Source: Croceitalea sp947503285 (lineage in GTDB: Bacteria; Bacteroidota; Bacteroidia; Flavobacteriales; Flavobacteriaceae). Taken from it: a stretch of 64,000 nt of DNA. The stretch's first letter is position 1, and every line of letters begins with the position of its first letter. The notes beneath the pieces are model-generated. The model did not search any database. It was given only the letters and a program-made list of their open reading frames with translations, and was not told the origin of the DNA. Location of the stretch: contig NZ_BTGQ01000001.1 of NCBI RefSeq assembly GCF_036985505.1, positions 1,036,456 through 1,100,455 on the forward strand, given 5' to 3'. Below are positions 25,871-36,200 of this stretch, one piece after another. The translations under genes were made by a program, and so were the position numbers.

Positions 25871-26287
25871 TTACTGTCCACTACATTTATCACAAATTCC
25901 TTTGAGTACTAAGTTGGCATCCTCGGCTACAAAACCATCAGGTAAATTAATATGCGGAATTTTGTGCTCAGTCAAACAAACGGTCTCATCGCAGTTATTG
26001 CAATGAAAATGCAAGTGCAAATCTTGTTCAAGGCTACAGTCACAACCTGGTTCACAAAGAGCATATTTTTGTATGCCCGTACCATCATCTATTTGGTGTA
26101 CAATCTTCTTTTCCTCAAAAGTGCGCAGTGTTCTATACAAAGTTGTACGTTCGGCTTTCGCAAAAGCAGTCTCAATATCTGTTAACGAAGTCGCTGCTTC
26201 TTTTTCTGCTAAATACTTATAAATCAATATTCGCATTGCAGTAGGACGAACGCCATTTTCGGTAAGTCTTTGTTCTATTTCTTTCAT
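25871..26287 (-). CDS. Fur-family regulator (Zur-like)
   Basis: A 138-residue Fur-superfamily repressor with the winged helix recognised at TERTT-like AERTTLYRTLRTFEEKKIV and the metal domain HLHFHCNNCDETVCL. Structural zinc Cys pairs are seen in CNNC and the C-terminal CDKC. The N-terminal half matches Fur/Zur rather than PerR. It sits upstream of the Zn/Cd ATPase in the same orientation and between it and the RND system, so regulation of zinc/cadmium efflux is likely. Whether it senses Zn or Fe is not readable. Confidence 0.75.
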   Translation of the reverse strand: MKEIEQRLTENGVRPTAMRILIYKYLAEKEAATSLTDIETAFAKAERTTLYRTLRTFEEKKIVHQIDDGTGIQKYALCEPGCDCSLEQDLHLHFHCNNCDETVCLTEHKIPHINLPDGFVAEDANLVLKGICDKCSGQ

Positions 26288-26309
26288 TTTTTAGTTGTGT
26301 TTATCAATG

Positions 26310-27506
26310 TCAGTGTTCTTCCGATTCCCCTTTTTTCATTTCCGCCATTAGATAGTAGGCATTGTTATAGGCATATTTTGCTTTCGATTTTTGTTCCGTT
26401 AGAAAGTCAATGGCAATCCATTCACCATCTTGAATGTTTTTTGTTACCTCATAGGGTATAAAAGACCAATTATCACCTTCCTTTTCGACTGAAAACACAA
26501 AGAACTTATTGCCATCAGCCGCTATGGCACTTTCAGGAATTGCCAATGTTTTGGTATTGTCCGTTTGGATGCGCCCCTGAATGTACATTCCCGGTATCAA
26601 GTTGCCTTCCTTGTTCTCGATTTCTGCGTGGACGTGAACAGCTTTCGGATTCTGCTCAAAAGTCTTTCCTACGGAATAGATTTCAGCGGTAAGTTCCTTA
26701 CCGGGAATGGATTGGACATTGAAAGTGACTTTCTGCCCTTCCTTGACCTTGTGCACATCCTTTTCAAAAACCATCAGGTCGGCGTGCACGTGGTGGGTGT
26801 CCACGATTTCCATTAGGTCGGTCTGCGGTTCTACATACTGGCCTGTTTTGATTGCTACCTTTTCAACAAACCCTTCAATGGGACTTCTGAGTGCCACCCG
26901 CTGATAAATTGTTCCGTTTTTTACACCAGCTGCACTGATGTTCAACTGTTGCAATTGCGCTTCAAGACCGCTTGCCCTACTTCGGGATGCCCGATATTCT
27001 GCTTCGGCCTTCTGAAAATTGGCACCGCTACCCACACCTGCATCGTAAAGGGTTTTTTGTCGTTCAAATTCTTTCTTTAGAAATTGACTATTGCTATATG
27101 AATTTAGGTAATCCGTCTGTTTTTGAATGATGTTCGGATGCGAGAGGTAAGCGACTGTTTGCCCTTTGTTGACCTTATCACCTTCGATGACCTCGATAGA
27201 TACCACATTGGCGCCTACCACCGTTGTGATGGTGGCCTCGTTCTGTGGAGGAACTTCCAACTGACCATTGGCTTTCACATACCCGCTCATATTTCGCATT
27301 TGCAAGGTGTCGATTTGCATTTGCAGGGCATCGAACTGTTTTGCGGTGAGCATCACTTCCTCAGCTTCGCCCTCGGAATGTTCTTTTTTCATTTCGGAAT
27401 TTGCCTCTTTATTCTCAGAAGCATCGCTTTTTGAATTTCCACAAGAGGTCATCCCCAAAAGCATTGCTAATAGTCCGATAGCTGTGTATTTAGATAGGTT
27501 TTTCAT
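26310..27506 (-). CDS. czcB: RND efflux periplasmic adaptor, CzcB/CusB-like
   Basis: A 398-residue membrane-fusion protein with a lipoprotein signal peptide (LLAMLLGMTSC, Cys22). The biotinyl-lipoyl half motifs flank a coiled-coil hairpin near 125-190 (HPNIIQKQTDYLNSY to KAEAEYRASRSR), and beta-barrel residues follow (VALRSPIEGFVEK). A Lys/Glu-rich His tail ends in GESEEH. It bridges the inner-membrane pump to the outer-membrane factor. It overlaps the pump-fusion gene by one base. Confidence 0.9.
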   Translation of the reverse strand: MKNLSKYTAIGLLAMLLGMTSCGNSKSDASENKEANSEMKKEHSEGEAEEVMLTAKQFDALQMQIDTLQMRNMSGYVKANGQLEVPPQNEATITTVVGANVVSIEVIEGDKVNKGQTVAYLSHPNIIQKQTDYLNSYSNSQFLKKEFERQKTLYDAGVGSGANFQKAEAEYRASRSRASGLEAQLQQLNISAAGVKNGTIYQRVALRSPIEGFVEKVAIKTGQYVEPQTDLMEIVDTHHVHADLMVFEKDVHKVKEGQKVTFNVQSIPGKELTAEIYSVGKTFEQNPKAVHVHAEIENKEGNLIPGMYIQGRIQTDNTKTLAIPESAIAADGNKFFVFSVEKEGDNWSFIPYEVTKNIQDGEWIAIDFLTEQKSKAKYAYNNAYYLMAEMKKGESEEH

Positions 27507-30500
27507 TATTGTTTGAAATATTGTAGTTCGAAAACTGATTTTAGATAATTGTCGAGCGCGTCCAAAGCATCCATTTCGGTCCGTATGGCATCCCTTATGA
27601 TTTGGGTAAATGCCGCATAATCGACCGCACCTTCCTTGTAAGCTACCAATGCGCCCTCTCGTTGCTCCTGGGCAAGCGGCAAGGCTCTATTCTTGTAAAA
27701 TTGCCAAGATGCTTCCCACTTTTGATAGGCTTGTATGGCCTGCCGATATTCCGATTGTAATTGCCGTTTTACAAATTCTGCATTGGTCTTGGCGATTTCG
27801 CCGTCGATTTTAGCGGCTTTTGCCTGGCTACGCGGGGTGCCAGAAAATAGGGGAACCGATATGCCTGCCTGATACGTGTAGAATCCACTACTTCCGTTTA
27901 CCTGTTGCAATCCGCCCTGAAGGTTGAGATTGGGCAACAAATCGGAACGGGCTGCTTTATAGTTGGCTTCGGCCTCGTCGATTCGCTTTTGCGAAAGTTC
28001 CAGCTCGGGATGATTTTCTATACTTGCGGGTATTCCCAATACAGCCACTTCACTTTCGTCAAGTGTGGCGGTAACGGTGTAATACGTATCCGAAACCAAC
28101 CAAAGATTGAGCTTTTGAAGTGCAATGGCATAGTCGCTTTCGGCCTGTTGCAATTTATTGTTGATTTGCAAGGCCTGATTGGTCGCCGATGAATATTCCA
28201 ATCGTGAAATGGCTTCGACCTCATAATTCATTTCGATGGCTTTTTCAAACTGTGAATAGATGGAATCCAACTCGCGGTACAGTTCAAATTTCCGTCGTTG
28301 TTGATACGCTTGCGACCACGCCTTTTTGACTTCTTGTTCCACTTGCAGTCCGGTTAGGTCAAGAGCGGTTTCCGCCAAGGCGATGCGCTGTTTCTGCAAA
28401 CGCTTCTTTGCACCGATGCCGAACAGATTGATATTCTGCTGACCCATGCCCACCACAGTGTAAATTCCCTGACTGTCGCCGACTTCTTCGCCGCCCGTGA
28501 ACACTTGGGTATTCCCTAAATCATACGCAATACCTTTCAGGGCGTTCTGCTTTTGGATTTCCAACTGTTTTGTTTTCAATAGTGGATAATTTTCTTTGGA
28601 AATTTCAACTGCTCTTTCCAATGATATAATTGGTAGGGAATCTTGCGATTGTATTTCTTGCGATTTCGCGATAGTGGAAGTAAACAGCAAGCACACCATT
28701 GCCGTTGCGGTTACGAATTTAGGATTGATTTTCGTCTTACGTTCCGAACGTTTTTCGGCCCATTGATAAAAGATGGGAAGTATAAAGAGGGTTAAGAGCG
28801 TGGAAGTTATCAATCCACCGATGACCACGGTGGCCAAAGGTCGTTGTACTTCAGCCCCTGCGGATGCAGAAATGGCCATCGGAAGGAAACCTAAAATATC
28901 GGTAAAGGCCGTAAGCATAATAGGGCGTATCCTACGTTTTGTTCCTTCCACAATACGGTCTTTCAAGTTGGTCACACCTTCTTCCTTCAGTTCATTCAGA
29001 CCGCTGATCATTACCAAACCGTTCAGTACGGCAACACCGAACAATACGATAAAGCCTACCCCAGCGGAAATGCTAAAGGGCATATCCCTGAGCCATAGTG
29101 CAAACACACCACCTATGGTGGCCATCGGAATGGCCAGATAAATCATCAAGGTCTGCGGAAAGGATTTTAGGGCAAAGTAAATCAGGATGAAAATGAGGAA
29201 CAATGCAATGGGAACGACGGTCTGCAACCGATTGCTGGCACGCTCCAAATTCTCGAATGCACCCCCATAGCGGATAAAATATCCCGGTGGTAGATCAAGG
29301 TTTGCATCCAGCTTGACCTTAATCTCATTGACTAACGATTCCACATCGCGTCCACGCACATTTACCCCCACGTAGGTTCTACGGTTGGTATTGTCACGAC
29401 TTATCTGCATCGGTCCCGGTGTGTACTCGATAGCGGCCAGTTCTTGAAGCGGTATCTGCGAACCGTTCGGTAAATTGATGTACAGATTCCTGATGTCGTT
29501 GATATCCGTACGGTTCTGCTCGTCGAGCCTAACGACCAAATCGAAACGCTTTTCGCCCTCAAAGATGACCCCTGCATATCCTCCGGCAAAAGCGGATTGG
29601 ACTATCATATTGAGTTGGTCGATGCTCACGCCGTATTGTGCCAGTTTATCACGATTGTACTTTATCGTCATCTGTGGTAAGCCCGAAGTGGCTTCCGCCC
29701 TCATATCACCTATACCTTCGGTACCTGCGATGATTTTGGTAATCTCGTCCGCTTTGGCTGCAAGTACATCGATATCCTCGCCATAAATTTTAATGGCCAC
29801 ATCCTCACGAATGCCTTCCAACAGTTCATTGAAGCGCATTTCGATGGGTTGGGTAAACTCATAATTGATACCGGGCAATATACTTATGGCATCCTTCATC
29901 TTATCGATAAGTTCATCTTTTGATTCAGCGGATACCCATTCGTCCTGTGGTTTAAGTATGACGAATACATCGGCAAAGTCCATCGGCATCGGGTCGGTAG
30001 GAACTTCGGCGACACCGATACGGCTCACAATTTTTTCCACTTCGGGAAATTCGGCCTTTACGATATGCTCTATCTTGGTAGTGGTTTCAATCGTCTCGCT
30101 GAGGGAACTACCGGGTTTAAGAATAGCGTGAAAGGCAATATCGCCCTCATCCAATTGTGGTATGAATTCGCCGCCCATTTTCATAAACGTGAAAACGGCC
30201 ACCGCAAATATGGCGATGGCAATTCCTACGACCCATTTTCCTTTTTGCAATGTGCGTGTCAATAAGGGTTCATAGTTGCGCTGTACCCAAAAAACAAAAC
30301 GGTCGCCCCACGATTTTTTTTCGTTTTTAGGTGGCTTCAGAAACAGGGCGGACATCATTGGTACATAGGTCAGGCATAGAAACATTGCCCCTATCATCGC
30401 AAATATGAATGTAAGTGCCATTGGCCGGAACATCTTTCCTTCAACACCTTCCAATGCTAGAATGGGTAGAAATACTATAAGAATTATCAATTGCCCGAAG

Positions 30501-31849
30501 AAGGCGGCGTTCATCATTTTTTTTGAGGCATTTGCGGCAATATCATTGCGCTTTTCCTTATCTAAAGTTTTCTTTTTAATAACATAGCTGCTCAAAAGGA
30601 ATACGCTTGCTTCAACGATAATGACCGCCCCGTCCACGATGATACCAAAGTCGATAGCCCCCAGACTCATTAGGTTTGCCCATACATCAAAAACGTTCAT
30701 CAGTATAAAGGCGAATAATAAGGATAGGGGAATGGTGGAAGCTACTATCAATCCGCCTCGCCAGTTCCCTAACAAGAAAACCAGTACGAAGATTACGATG
30801 AGTGCGCCTTCCAACAGATTATTGCGTACTGTTCCGGTGGTCTCGCTTATGAGCTTACTTCTATCCAACAAAGGCTGAATGACCACCCCTTCCGGAAGTG
30901 ATTTCTGGATTTCGGCCATCCTATCCTTTACACGGACAATGACCTCGTTTGAGTTTGCACCTTTAAGCATCATTACCAGTCCACCAACAACCTCGCCTTC
31001 GCCATCCTGTGTCAGTGCCCCATAGCGTACGGCAGAACCAAAGCGTACATCGGCAACATCGTTTACGGTAATGGGCACCCCGTTTTCATTTTTGATAATG
31101 ATTTTTTTGATGTCATCAAGGCTTCGTACCAAGCCTTCGCCACGGATGAAGTTGGCTTGTCGGTTTTTTTCGATATAAGCACCGCCCGTATTTTTATTGT
31201 TCGCTTCCAAGGCTTCGAAAACATCCGTGATCGTAAGACCGATAGCCTTTAGCTCATTAGGGTCAACGGCTACCTCATATTGTTTTATTTTTCCACCAAT
31301 GGCATTGATTTCAACAACCCCTGGTACCATTGCCATTTGTCTTTGGACAATCCAATCCTGCATCGTGCGCAAGTCGGACAAGGAATATTTGTTCTGAAAG
31401 TCAGGTTCGACTTTCAGGGTATATTGATATACTTCGCCCAAGCCTGTTGAAATTGGCCCCATAGAAGGTTGGCCTAGTTCTTCGGGAATCTGCTCACGTA
31501 CTTCTGTCAGTTTCTCTGAAACCAGCTGACGTGGCAGGTAGGTTCCCATATCATCATCAAATACGACCGTAACCACGGAAAGTCCGAATCGTGAAATCGA
31601 GCGAATTTCCTTAACGTTGGGAAGGTTGCTCATAGCAATTTCAACAGGATAGGTCACGAATTGCTCGATATCCTCTGTACCTAGATTTGGCGATTGCGTG
31701 ATGACCTGTACCTGATTATTGGTAATATCCGGCACGGCGTCGATTGGAACCTGCGTCATACTATAGATACCCCCGCCGATTAAAGCAAGCGTTAGCAGAC
31801 CGATAATAAATTTGTTATTGATTGAAAAATCAATGATTCTGTTGATCAT
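27506..31849 (-). CDS. czcA: CzcA/CusA heavy-metal RND pump fused to TolC-like outer-membrane factor
   Basis: A 1447-residue fusion starting at the ATG at 31849; the longer frame to 31942 is rejected. Residues 1 to about 1030 are an HME-RND pump with 12 membrane helices and the family texts GTYLPRQLVS, DFGIIVDGAVIIVE and GVAVLNGLVMISG (helix 4 with the charged triad). A second signal-like helix (about 1040-1060) precedes a 380-residue TolC-family domain with YPLLKTKQLEIQKQNA and the long coiled-coil helices. Typical CzcA is about 1040 residues, so this one protein spans two membranes and periplasm. Probable substrates are Co, Zn, Cd or Cu(I). It is the last RND gene in the efflux unit. Confidence 0.9.
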   Translation of the reverse strand: MINRIIDFSINNKFIIGLLTLALIGGGIYSMTQVPIDAVPDITNNQVQVITQSPNLGTEDIEQFVTYPVEIAMSNLPNVKEIRSISRFGLSVVTVVFDDDMGTYLPRQLVSEKLTEVREQIPEELGQPSMGPISTGLGEVYQYTLKVEPDFQNKYSLSDLRTMQDWIVQRQMAMVPGVVEINAIGGKIKQYEVAVDPNELKAIGLTITDVFEALEANNKNTGGAYIEKNRQANFIRGEGLVRSLDDIKKIIIKNENGVPITVNDVADVRFGSAVRYGALTQDGEGEVVGGLVMMLKGANSNEVIVRVKDRMAEIQKSLPEGVVIQPLLDRSKLISETTGTVRNNLLEGALIVIFVLVFLLGNWRGGLIVASTIPLSLLFAFILMNVFDVWANLMSLGAIDFGIIVDGAVIIVEASVFLLSSYVIKKKTLDKEKRNDIAANASKKMMNAAFFGQLIILIVFLPILALEGVEGKMFRPMALTFIFAMIGAMFLCLTYVPMMSALFLKPPKNEKKSWGDRFVFWVQRNYEPLLTRTLQKGKWVVGIAIAIFAVAVFTFMKMGGEFIPQLDEGDIAFHAILKPGSSLSETIETTTKIEHIVKAEFPEVEKIVSRIGVAEVPTDPMPMDFADVFVILKPQDEWVSAESKDELIDKMKDAISILPGINYEFTQPIEMRFNELLEGIREDVAIKIYGEDIDVLAAKADEITKIIAGTEGIGDMRAEATSGLPQMTIKYNRDKLAQYGVSIDQLNMIVQSAFAGGYAGVIFEGEKRFDLVVRLDEQNRTDINDIRNLYINLPNGSQIPLQELAAIEYTPGPMQISRDNTNRRTYVGVNVRGRDVESLVNEIKVKLDANLDLPPGYFIRYGGAFENLERASNRLQTVVPIALFLIFILIYFALKSFPQTLMIYLAIPMATIGGVFALWLRDMPFSISAGVGFIVLFGVAVLNGLVMISGLNELKEEGVTNLKDRIVEGTKRRIRPIMLTAFTDILGFLPMAISASAGAEVQRPLATVVIGGLITSTLLTLFILPIFYQWAEKRSERKTKINPKFVTATAMVCLLFTSTIAKSQEIQSQDSLPIISLERAVEISKENYPLLKTKQLEIQKQNALKGIAYDLGNTQVFTGGEEVGDSQGIYTVVGMGQQNINLFGIGAKKRLQKQRIALAETALDLTGLQVEQEVKKAWSQAYQQRRKFELYRELDSIYSQFEKAIEMNYEVEAISRLEYSSATNQALQINNKLQQAESDYAIALQKLNLWLVSDTYYTVTATLDESEVAVLGIPASIENHPELELSQKRIDEAEANYKAARSDLLPNLNLQGGLQQVNGSSGFYTYQAGISVPLFSGTPRSQAKAAKIDGEIAKTNAEFVKRQLQSEYRQAIQAYQKWEASWQFYKNRALPLAQEQREGALVAYKEGAVDYAAFTQIIRDAIRTEMDALDALDNYLKSVFELQYFKQ

Positions 31850-31973
31850 AGATTCAGGTGTTAATTCAGTTAAAATTCTCTGTGAGAGCACTACAGAAAT
31901 GCAACGCACCATATTGACATATCTAAAATGAAGACACGTCAAGACAGGATATAGCTATCCTATGTAAACTGAA
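31850..31973. other. Spacer between DUF6660 and czcA with two inverted repeats
   Basis: The 124-bp spacer holds an 11-bp perfect inverted repeat, TTAATTCAGTT at 31861-31871 and AACTGAATTAA at 31967-31977, which overlaps the DUF6660 stop. It also holds AGGATA-TAGC-TATCCT at 31946-31961 and a lone half-site TGCAAC at 31900-31905. No clear TAnnTTTG promoter is seen, so czcA may be read through from upstream. Confidence 0.35.
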
Positions 31974-32282
31974 TTAAACCCGTGGGGGCTGAAAAAGGGA
32001 AAGTGAAATATCCTTGCCTACACTATCGAAATGGGCAAAGCTGTTTTGTGGAATGGTAAGTGGAAGTGGCGCGAATTGAGCGATACCAAAATCTATGGTG
32101 TGCACGTGGCAGCAATGGCACTGGCAAAATGGCGAGCATAATTCGCAATCTTGGTCGTGGTCGCCATCAAAATCAACAATCGAAGCGATTTGGGAATCAT
32201 CAGAAACATTTCCTGCATCGCTACAAGGCACAAAATTGAGTGCCAAGAAATACACTGATAATATGATTGCCAAAAATTTCAC
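31974..32282 (-). CDS. DUF6660 family small secreted His/Cys-rich protein
   Basis: A 102-residue exported protein of the Bacteroidota family DUF6660: signal peptide in the first 20 residues, then Cys21, and a metal-binding-like cluster CELCSPFCQCHCCHVHT near 46-62. The start is a GTG at 32282, with an in-frame TTG 12 bases upstream as an alternative. It precedes czcA with 124 bp between and sits beside the RND system, as family members usually do. It may be a periplasmic metal buffer. Confidence 0.7.
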   Translation of the reverse strand: MKFLAIILSVYFLALNFVPCSDAGNVSDDSQIASIVDFDGDHDQDCELCSPFCQCHCCHVHTIDFGIAQFAPLPLTIPQNSFAHFDSVGKDISLSLFQPPRV

Positions 32283-32286
32283 ATTG

Positions 32287-32321
32287 CAAAGGTAACAAGA
32301 ATTACGTGCAACTGTGTTGCA
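32287..32321 (-). promoter_or_regulatory. Promoter and perfect TGCAAC palindrome before DUF6660/czcA unit
   Basis: On the minus strand TACCTTTG (32287-32294) is a perfect -7 box 4 bp from the GTG start codon. Twelve bases upstream lies TGCAAC-TGT-GTTGCA (32307-32321), a perfect 6-bp-arm palindrome placed at the expected -33 position, so a repressor bound there would block the polymerase. The nearby Fur/Zur-family gene is the likely binder (inference). No separate TTG -33 element is visible. Confidence 0.55.
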
Positions 32322-32322
32322 T

Positions 32323-33270
32323 TTATTGACAGTGAGATTTGATTAAAGGGATTGCATCAATGGTTTGTTCCTCTAACCAATTATTTTTAGCTATTAATTG
32401 ACTTATCAATGATATGGCTTCAAGCGAAAAATAATTTTTGTCTAAACCTGCAAAATCCCTTTTAGGCCATCGGCTCTTATGCTGTCCAGAATCGATAGGC
32501 TTAAATATTGGATTAGGAGGTACAATAAGTTTTGGGGAAACTCCTTTATCTTCAAGCAAGTCACTTACATTTTGGAAAATTTTTAGACCATGATAATCCC
32601 AATCGCATACATAAAAAATTGGCAATGAAAGATAACGACTTGAAAGCCTTTCGAGTTTTTTGGTATTATTTCCCCCCACGTACCAAAGCTCAATGTTTTC
32701 TTTGGTGAACTTCCAGTAAGCCTTTAGAAAATCAATGTTTTCGCACAATAGAACTGCTTTGGCTCTAAAGCAGTCTATGACAAATCGCCATTGATTGTCT
32801 TTTGTTCCCTCCTCTGGAAATTCTTTTATCTGGAGAAGAATTTTTACGTCATTGAGAAGCCCAGGGCGATTCTCCAGGAATTTGGAATCCTTTTGCTGAA
32901 ATATATTGGAGCTAAAGATTCGCATTGTAGTTAAGTTTTTTTTAAGCTCTTCTCGATGTCTGTAAATAAACATCAATGTCTCTAATTCATACCTGTCATA
33001 TTTTTTCTTTCCACTATTTTCTAAACCAGAATTTTGAAAAAAATTGGCGTAGTACTTATACTGCTCCAAAAATTCTTTTTCAAAATAGTTCTTGAACCTG
33101 GGGCTGGCTTCGACAATATCCATATTACCTTTCTTGTAACCGACTAATTGAAGTCTTTCATGTAGAATATTCTTTATGAAGGGACTGCCCATTAATTTGT
33201 TGCGTACACTTCCTTCTTTGTACAGTTTATACAAACCTTTTAGATATCTCCATTCTATATCATCTCTCAT
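32323..33270 (-). CDS. jetD: JetD-like Toprim nuclease subunit of a Wadjet-type system
   Basis: A 315-residue protein resembling JetD/MksG (DUF2220). The Toprim-like C-terminal region contains LLCENIDFLKA (catalytic Glu near 176) and VCDWDYHGLKIF (D-x-D near 217-220). In Wadjet systems JetD cuts DNA trapped by the JetABC condensin. It is shorter than classic JetD (about 380-400 residues) because the N-terminal part is reduced. The start ATGA overlaps the JetC stop by 4 bp, and it ends the operon 2 bp from the palindrome. Family assignment rests on motifs and gene order. Confidence 0.75.
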   Translation of the reverse strand: MRDDIEWRYLKGLYKLYKEGSVRNKLMGSPFIKNILHERLQLVGYKKGNMDIVEASPRFKNYFEKEFLEQYKYYANFFQNSGLENSGKKKYDRYELETLMFIYRHREELKKNLTTMRIFSSNIFQQKDSKFLENRPGLLNDVKILLQIKEFPEEGTKDNQWRFVIDCFRAKAVLLCENIDFLKAYWKFTKENIELWYVGGNNTKKLERLSSRYLSLPIFYVCDWDYHGLKIFQNVSDLLEDKGVSPKLIVPPNPIFKPIDSGQHKSRWPKRDFAGLDKNYFSLEAISLISQLIAKNNWLEEQTIDAIPLIKSHCQ

Positions 33271-36200
33271 TCTTGGCTACTGAATATCGGCACTGGATGG
33301 TGATTTATAAAATCTTCTTCAGGATTTTTGTAAAGTCTGTAGATATATTGGTTACCCTCGGTCAACCTATTTAAGCCAATGGACAGTGAAAGTATCTGAT
33401 AGTCATACTTTTCAGCAATCTCTCTTAACATGTCAAAATTAGAACCTATACCGGCGGCTTCGTCAATGCTCATGAATCTCAACCCTTTTTCGAGCTTTTC
33501 AGGATTTTCTTGTGTCAACGACAGCTTAGCGATGCACAGTAGGGCAATAGCCGTATATGTTTGTCCCGTGCTTCCCGAATTGCGTTGACCACCTGCTGTG
33601 CGAATGCTATAATTGAGCATATAGTAAGAAAATGGATTAAGCAACTCCTTGAGGGTGACGTTGGCCTTACGAGATTTGCTATATCTTAGGTATTCATCTT
33701 TAATATGGTCCGCTATTGACGCATGTTGCTTGTTTTCATCTTCTGAAAGAAATGCCCCGGTCGGATTAAAAAGGCCTTCATTAATTACACTTAGTTCGTT
33801 CAAAAAACTTGCTATCCAATCAACCGAAATTCTAGGATTGTCCTGCTTTTTTAAAGACACATGATGCCCACCTGTAATCTTTGCAAATGGCTTCCTGAAA
33901 AAATTGTCAATCTTACGTACAATGTTGGTCTGTCGCAATACTTCTGATTGTAAGTCTTGCAACAAATCTCGAATATGTACCAATTTATTTTTAGTAATCT
34001 CTGCGTTCTTGCGATTAATATCGTCAAGGTATTCACCAATCTTATCCATTACTTCGTTTTCCTCAAAGGAGATATCATTGAAGATATTGGGTAAAATGGT
34101 ACGGGCCAAGACTTTAAAATCCTCAGTTTGCTCCAATAATTTACTGTCGTTTTCAACATGATTTATTAAAATTGCCTTATAAGCAGCTTTGTAATTGACA
34201 TCGAAATTTTCAAATTCTGCTTTGGCAGTTTCGATTTCTTCTTGAGTGGTCGCCTTCGTGGTCGTTTCAGTTTTCAATTCCTCGTATTCCATCTCTATTT
34301 TGAAAAGTCTTTTCTCTACATCATTAAGGCTATCTTTGAGTTCTTGTACTTTTTTTTTAACAGACATGTTCTGCAAAGCTTCCCGATATTGTTGATCAAA
34401 ATCAAAAAAGAAATTATCTTTCGAAAAGTTAAACGAAATCTGTTCCGTAGGTGAATAGGTGACATTGTATTTATTAGAGAGCGTTGAAATCAACTCATTG
34501 GGTTCATTGGGCTCATAATATCGATATTTATGCAAAAGTTCCTTTAATGATTCTACAATGCCCTTCCTTTTGATCAACTCATCCACTTCCTTTTTTATCT
34601 CATCGAATTTTAATCGTGTTGATTCCTTTTTACCATATTCAGCAATATGCATATTGAAGAACTCTATATTATTGGCCAACAAGGGGTTTTCTATTTCAAT
34701 TTTTTTGTGGTTTAAACTGTCTCGCTTCAACCATGCTTCAAAATGTATTTGGGGCTCTGGTAATCCCTTTATAAATTTTAACAGTTTAATATCGTCGGTA
34801 ATTTGAGTCTCTAGCCAGGTAATTGTTTTATTCAAGAGCTCTCGATTGTTCTTAAATCGTTTGATAATATTATCAACATCCCGACCATCAAAAAGTCTTT
34901 CTTCAACATATTTGATGTAATAATTGACGCCACCTAAATCAATCCAGAAATATTCCTTGTCAATGGCCTTCTTGAATTTCGATTCCATGAGCTTTGAAGG
35001 ATCGGGAATATACCTAGACCCTTTAATTAGTTTCTTGGGAGTTTCAGTCTCCAGTTCTTGAAAGTGCCAGATTATGCTTTCTTGCTCCTTTGTAAGGCTT
35101 TGACCATTGTTGATAACCCAATAGGCCAAAGACTTTTTATTATCAATATTACTGAATTTGTAAAGTGCTTGATTGACAGCCTGTTCCTCTTGCTTCTCAA
35201 CTATGGTTTTCTCTAATTTTAAAACCACGTTCCCATAACCACTTTGAAGATCAAGACTTTCAAATGCTCTCAAAAGATCATTTTCGGACAAGAGTTTTTC
35301 TAATTCTGTTGACCTTTTTATTAGGTTCTTGTTATCCTGAATTTGAAAATAGACTTTTCTCAATTCATCTACTGTGGCCAAATTATTTAAACGCATGAAA
35401 TTTTCCACAATTTTAATACTGTCCAGCTTGATTTGCCAGGAGGATTGTTCATGGATTTTTTTTGAGAGCTGTGTATTCAATATTTCCAATTCTTTTTCCA
35501 AAGAATCCTTCGTTTGCGCCGACAGCATATTGAGATTTGATATTTTAGCACGGCTCTTAAAATAGTTCTGTATGAGTTGTTTTAATTCTTCGTTATGTTG
35601 TATTTTTTTGAAACTAAGTGAAGTGTACTGCAACCCGACAAATTTAGATTCTGACCTCTTCTTCTCATTCCTTAGATCAAAAAGTTCATTGAGCGCCAAC
35701 TTTTTTTGCTTAATAATTTGAAGCTCATTTCGATTTATTCTGTACGAATCCATAGAATCTTGCATAGAGGCCACAACATTTTCGAACTCCCGATAAAAGT
35801 GTGCTTGTTCTTGCTTGCCAAACAAAAATTCCTGTAAGTCTACTCCATCTTTTACACTAATTCCTTTGCGAGAAAAAGCTTGTAGAATTTTGGCGTAATC
35901 CTGCAAAGCACTTTTTACAGTAATATCCTTTGGAAGCAGTCTATTTTTATAAAGTATTTTATGATAGTTGCTAAAACGCTTAAAAGCCCTGAAACCAATT
36001 TCTTTTTCCACGTTAAAAAAGAGGTCGATATCCCGAACAGGTATCCAGTTTCCATCTTTCTCAAATTCATCAACCATCAAGGGTTCCGCTAAGGGTTGAA
36101 GTAAATCTTGCTCAAAATCGAGGCCCTTTTGAACGATAAAAGCCTGGGATTGTTTTCCGTTTAATTCTATATATGTTCCAAGTACCAGATACTTGCTTTC

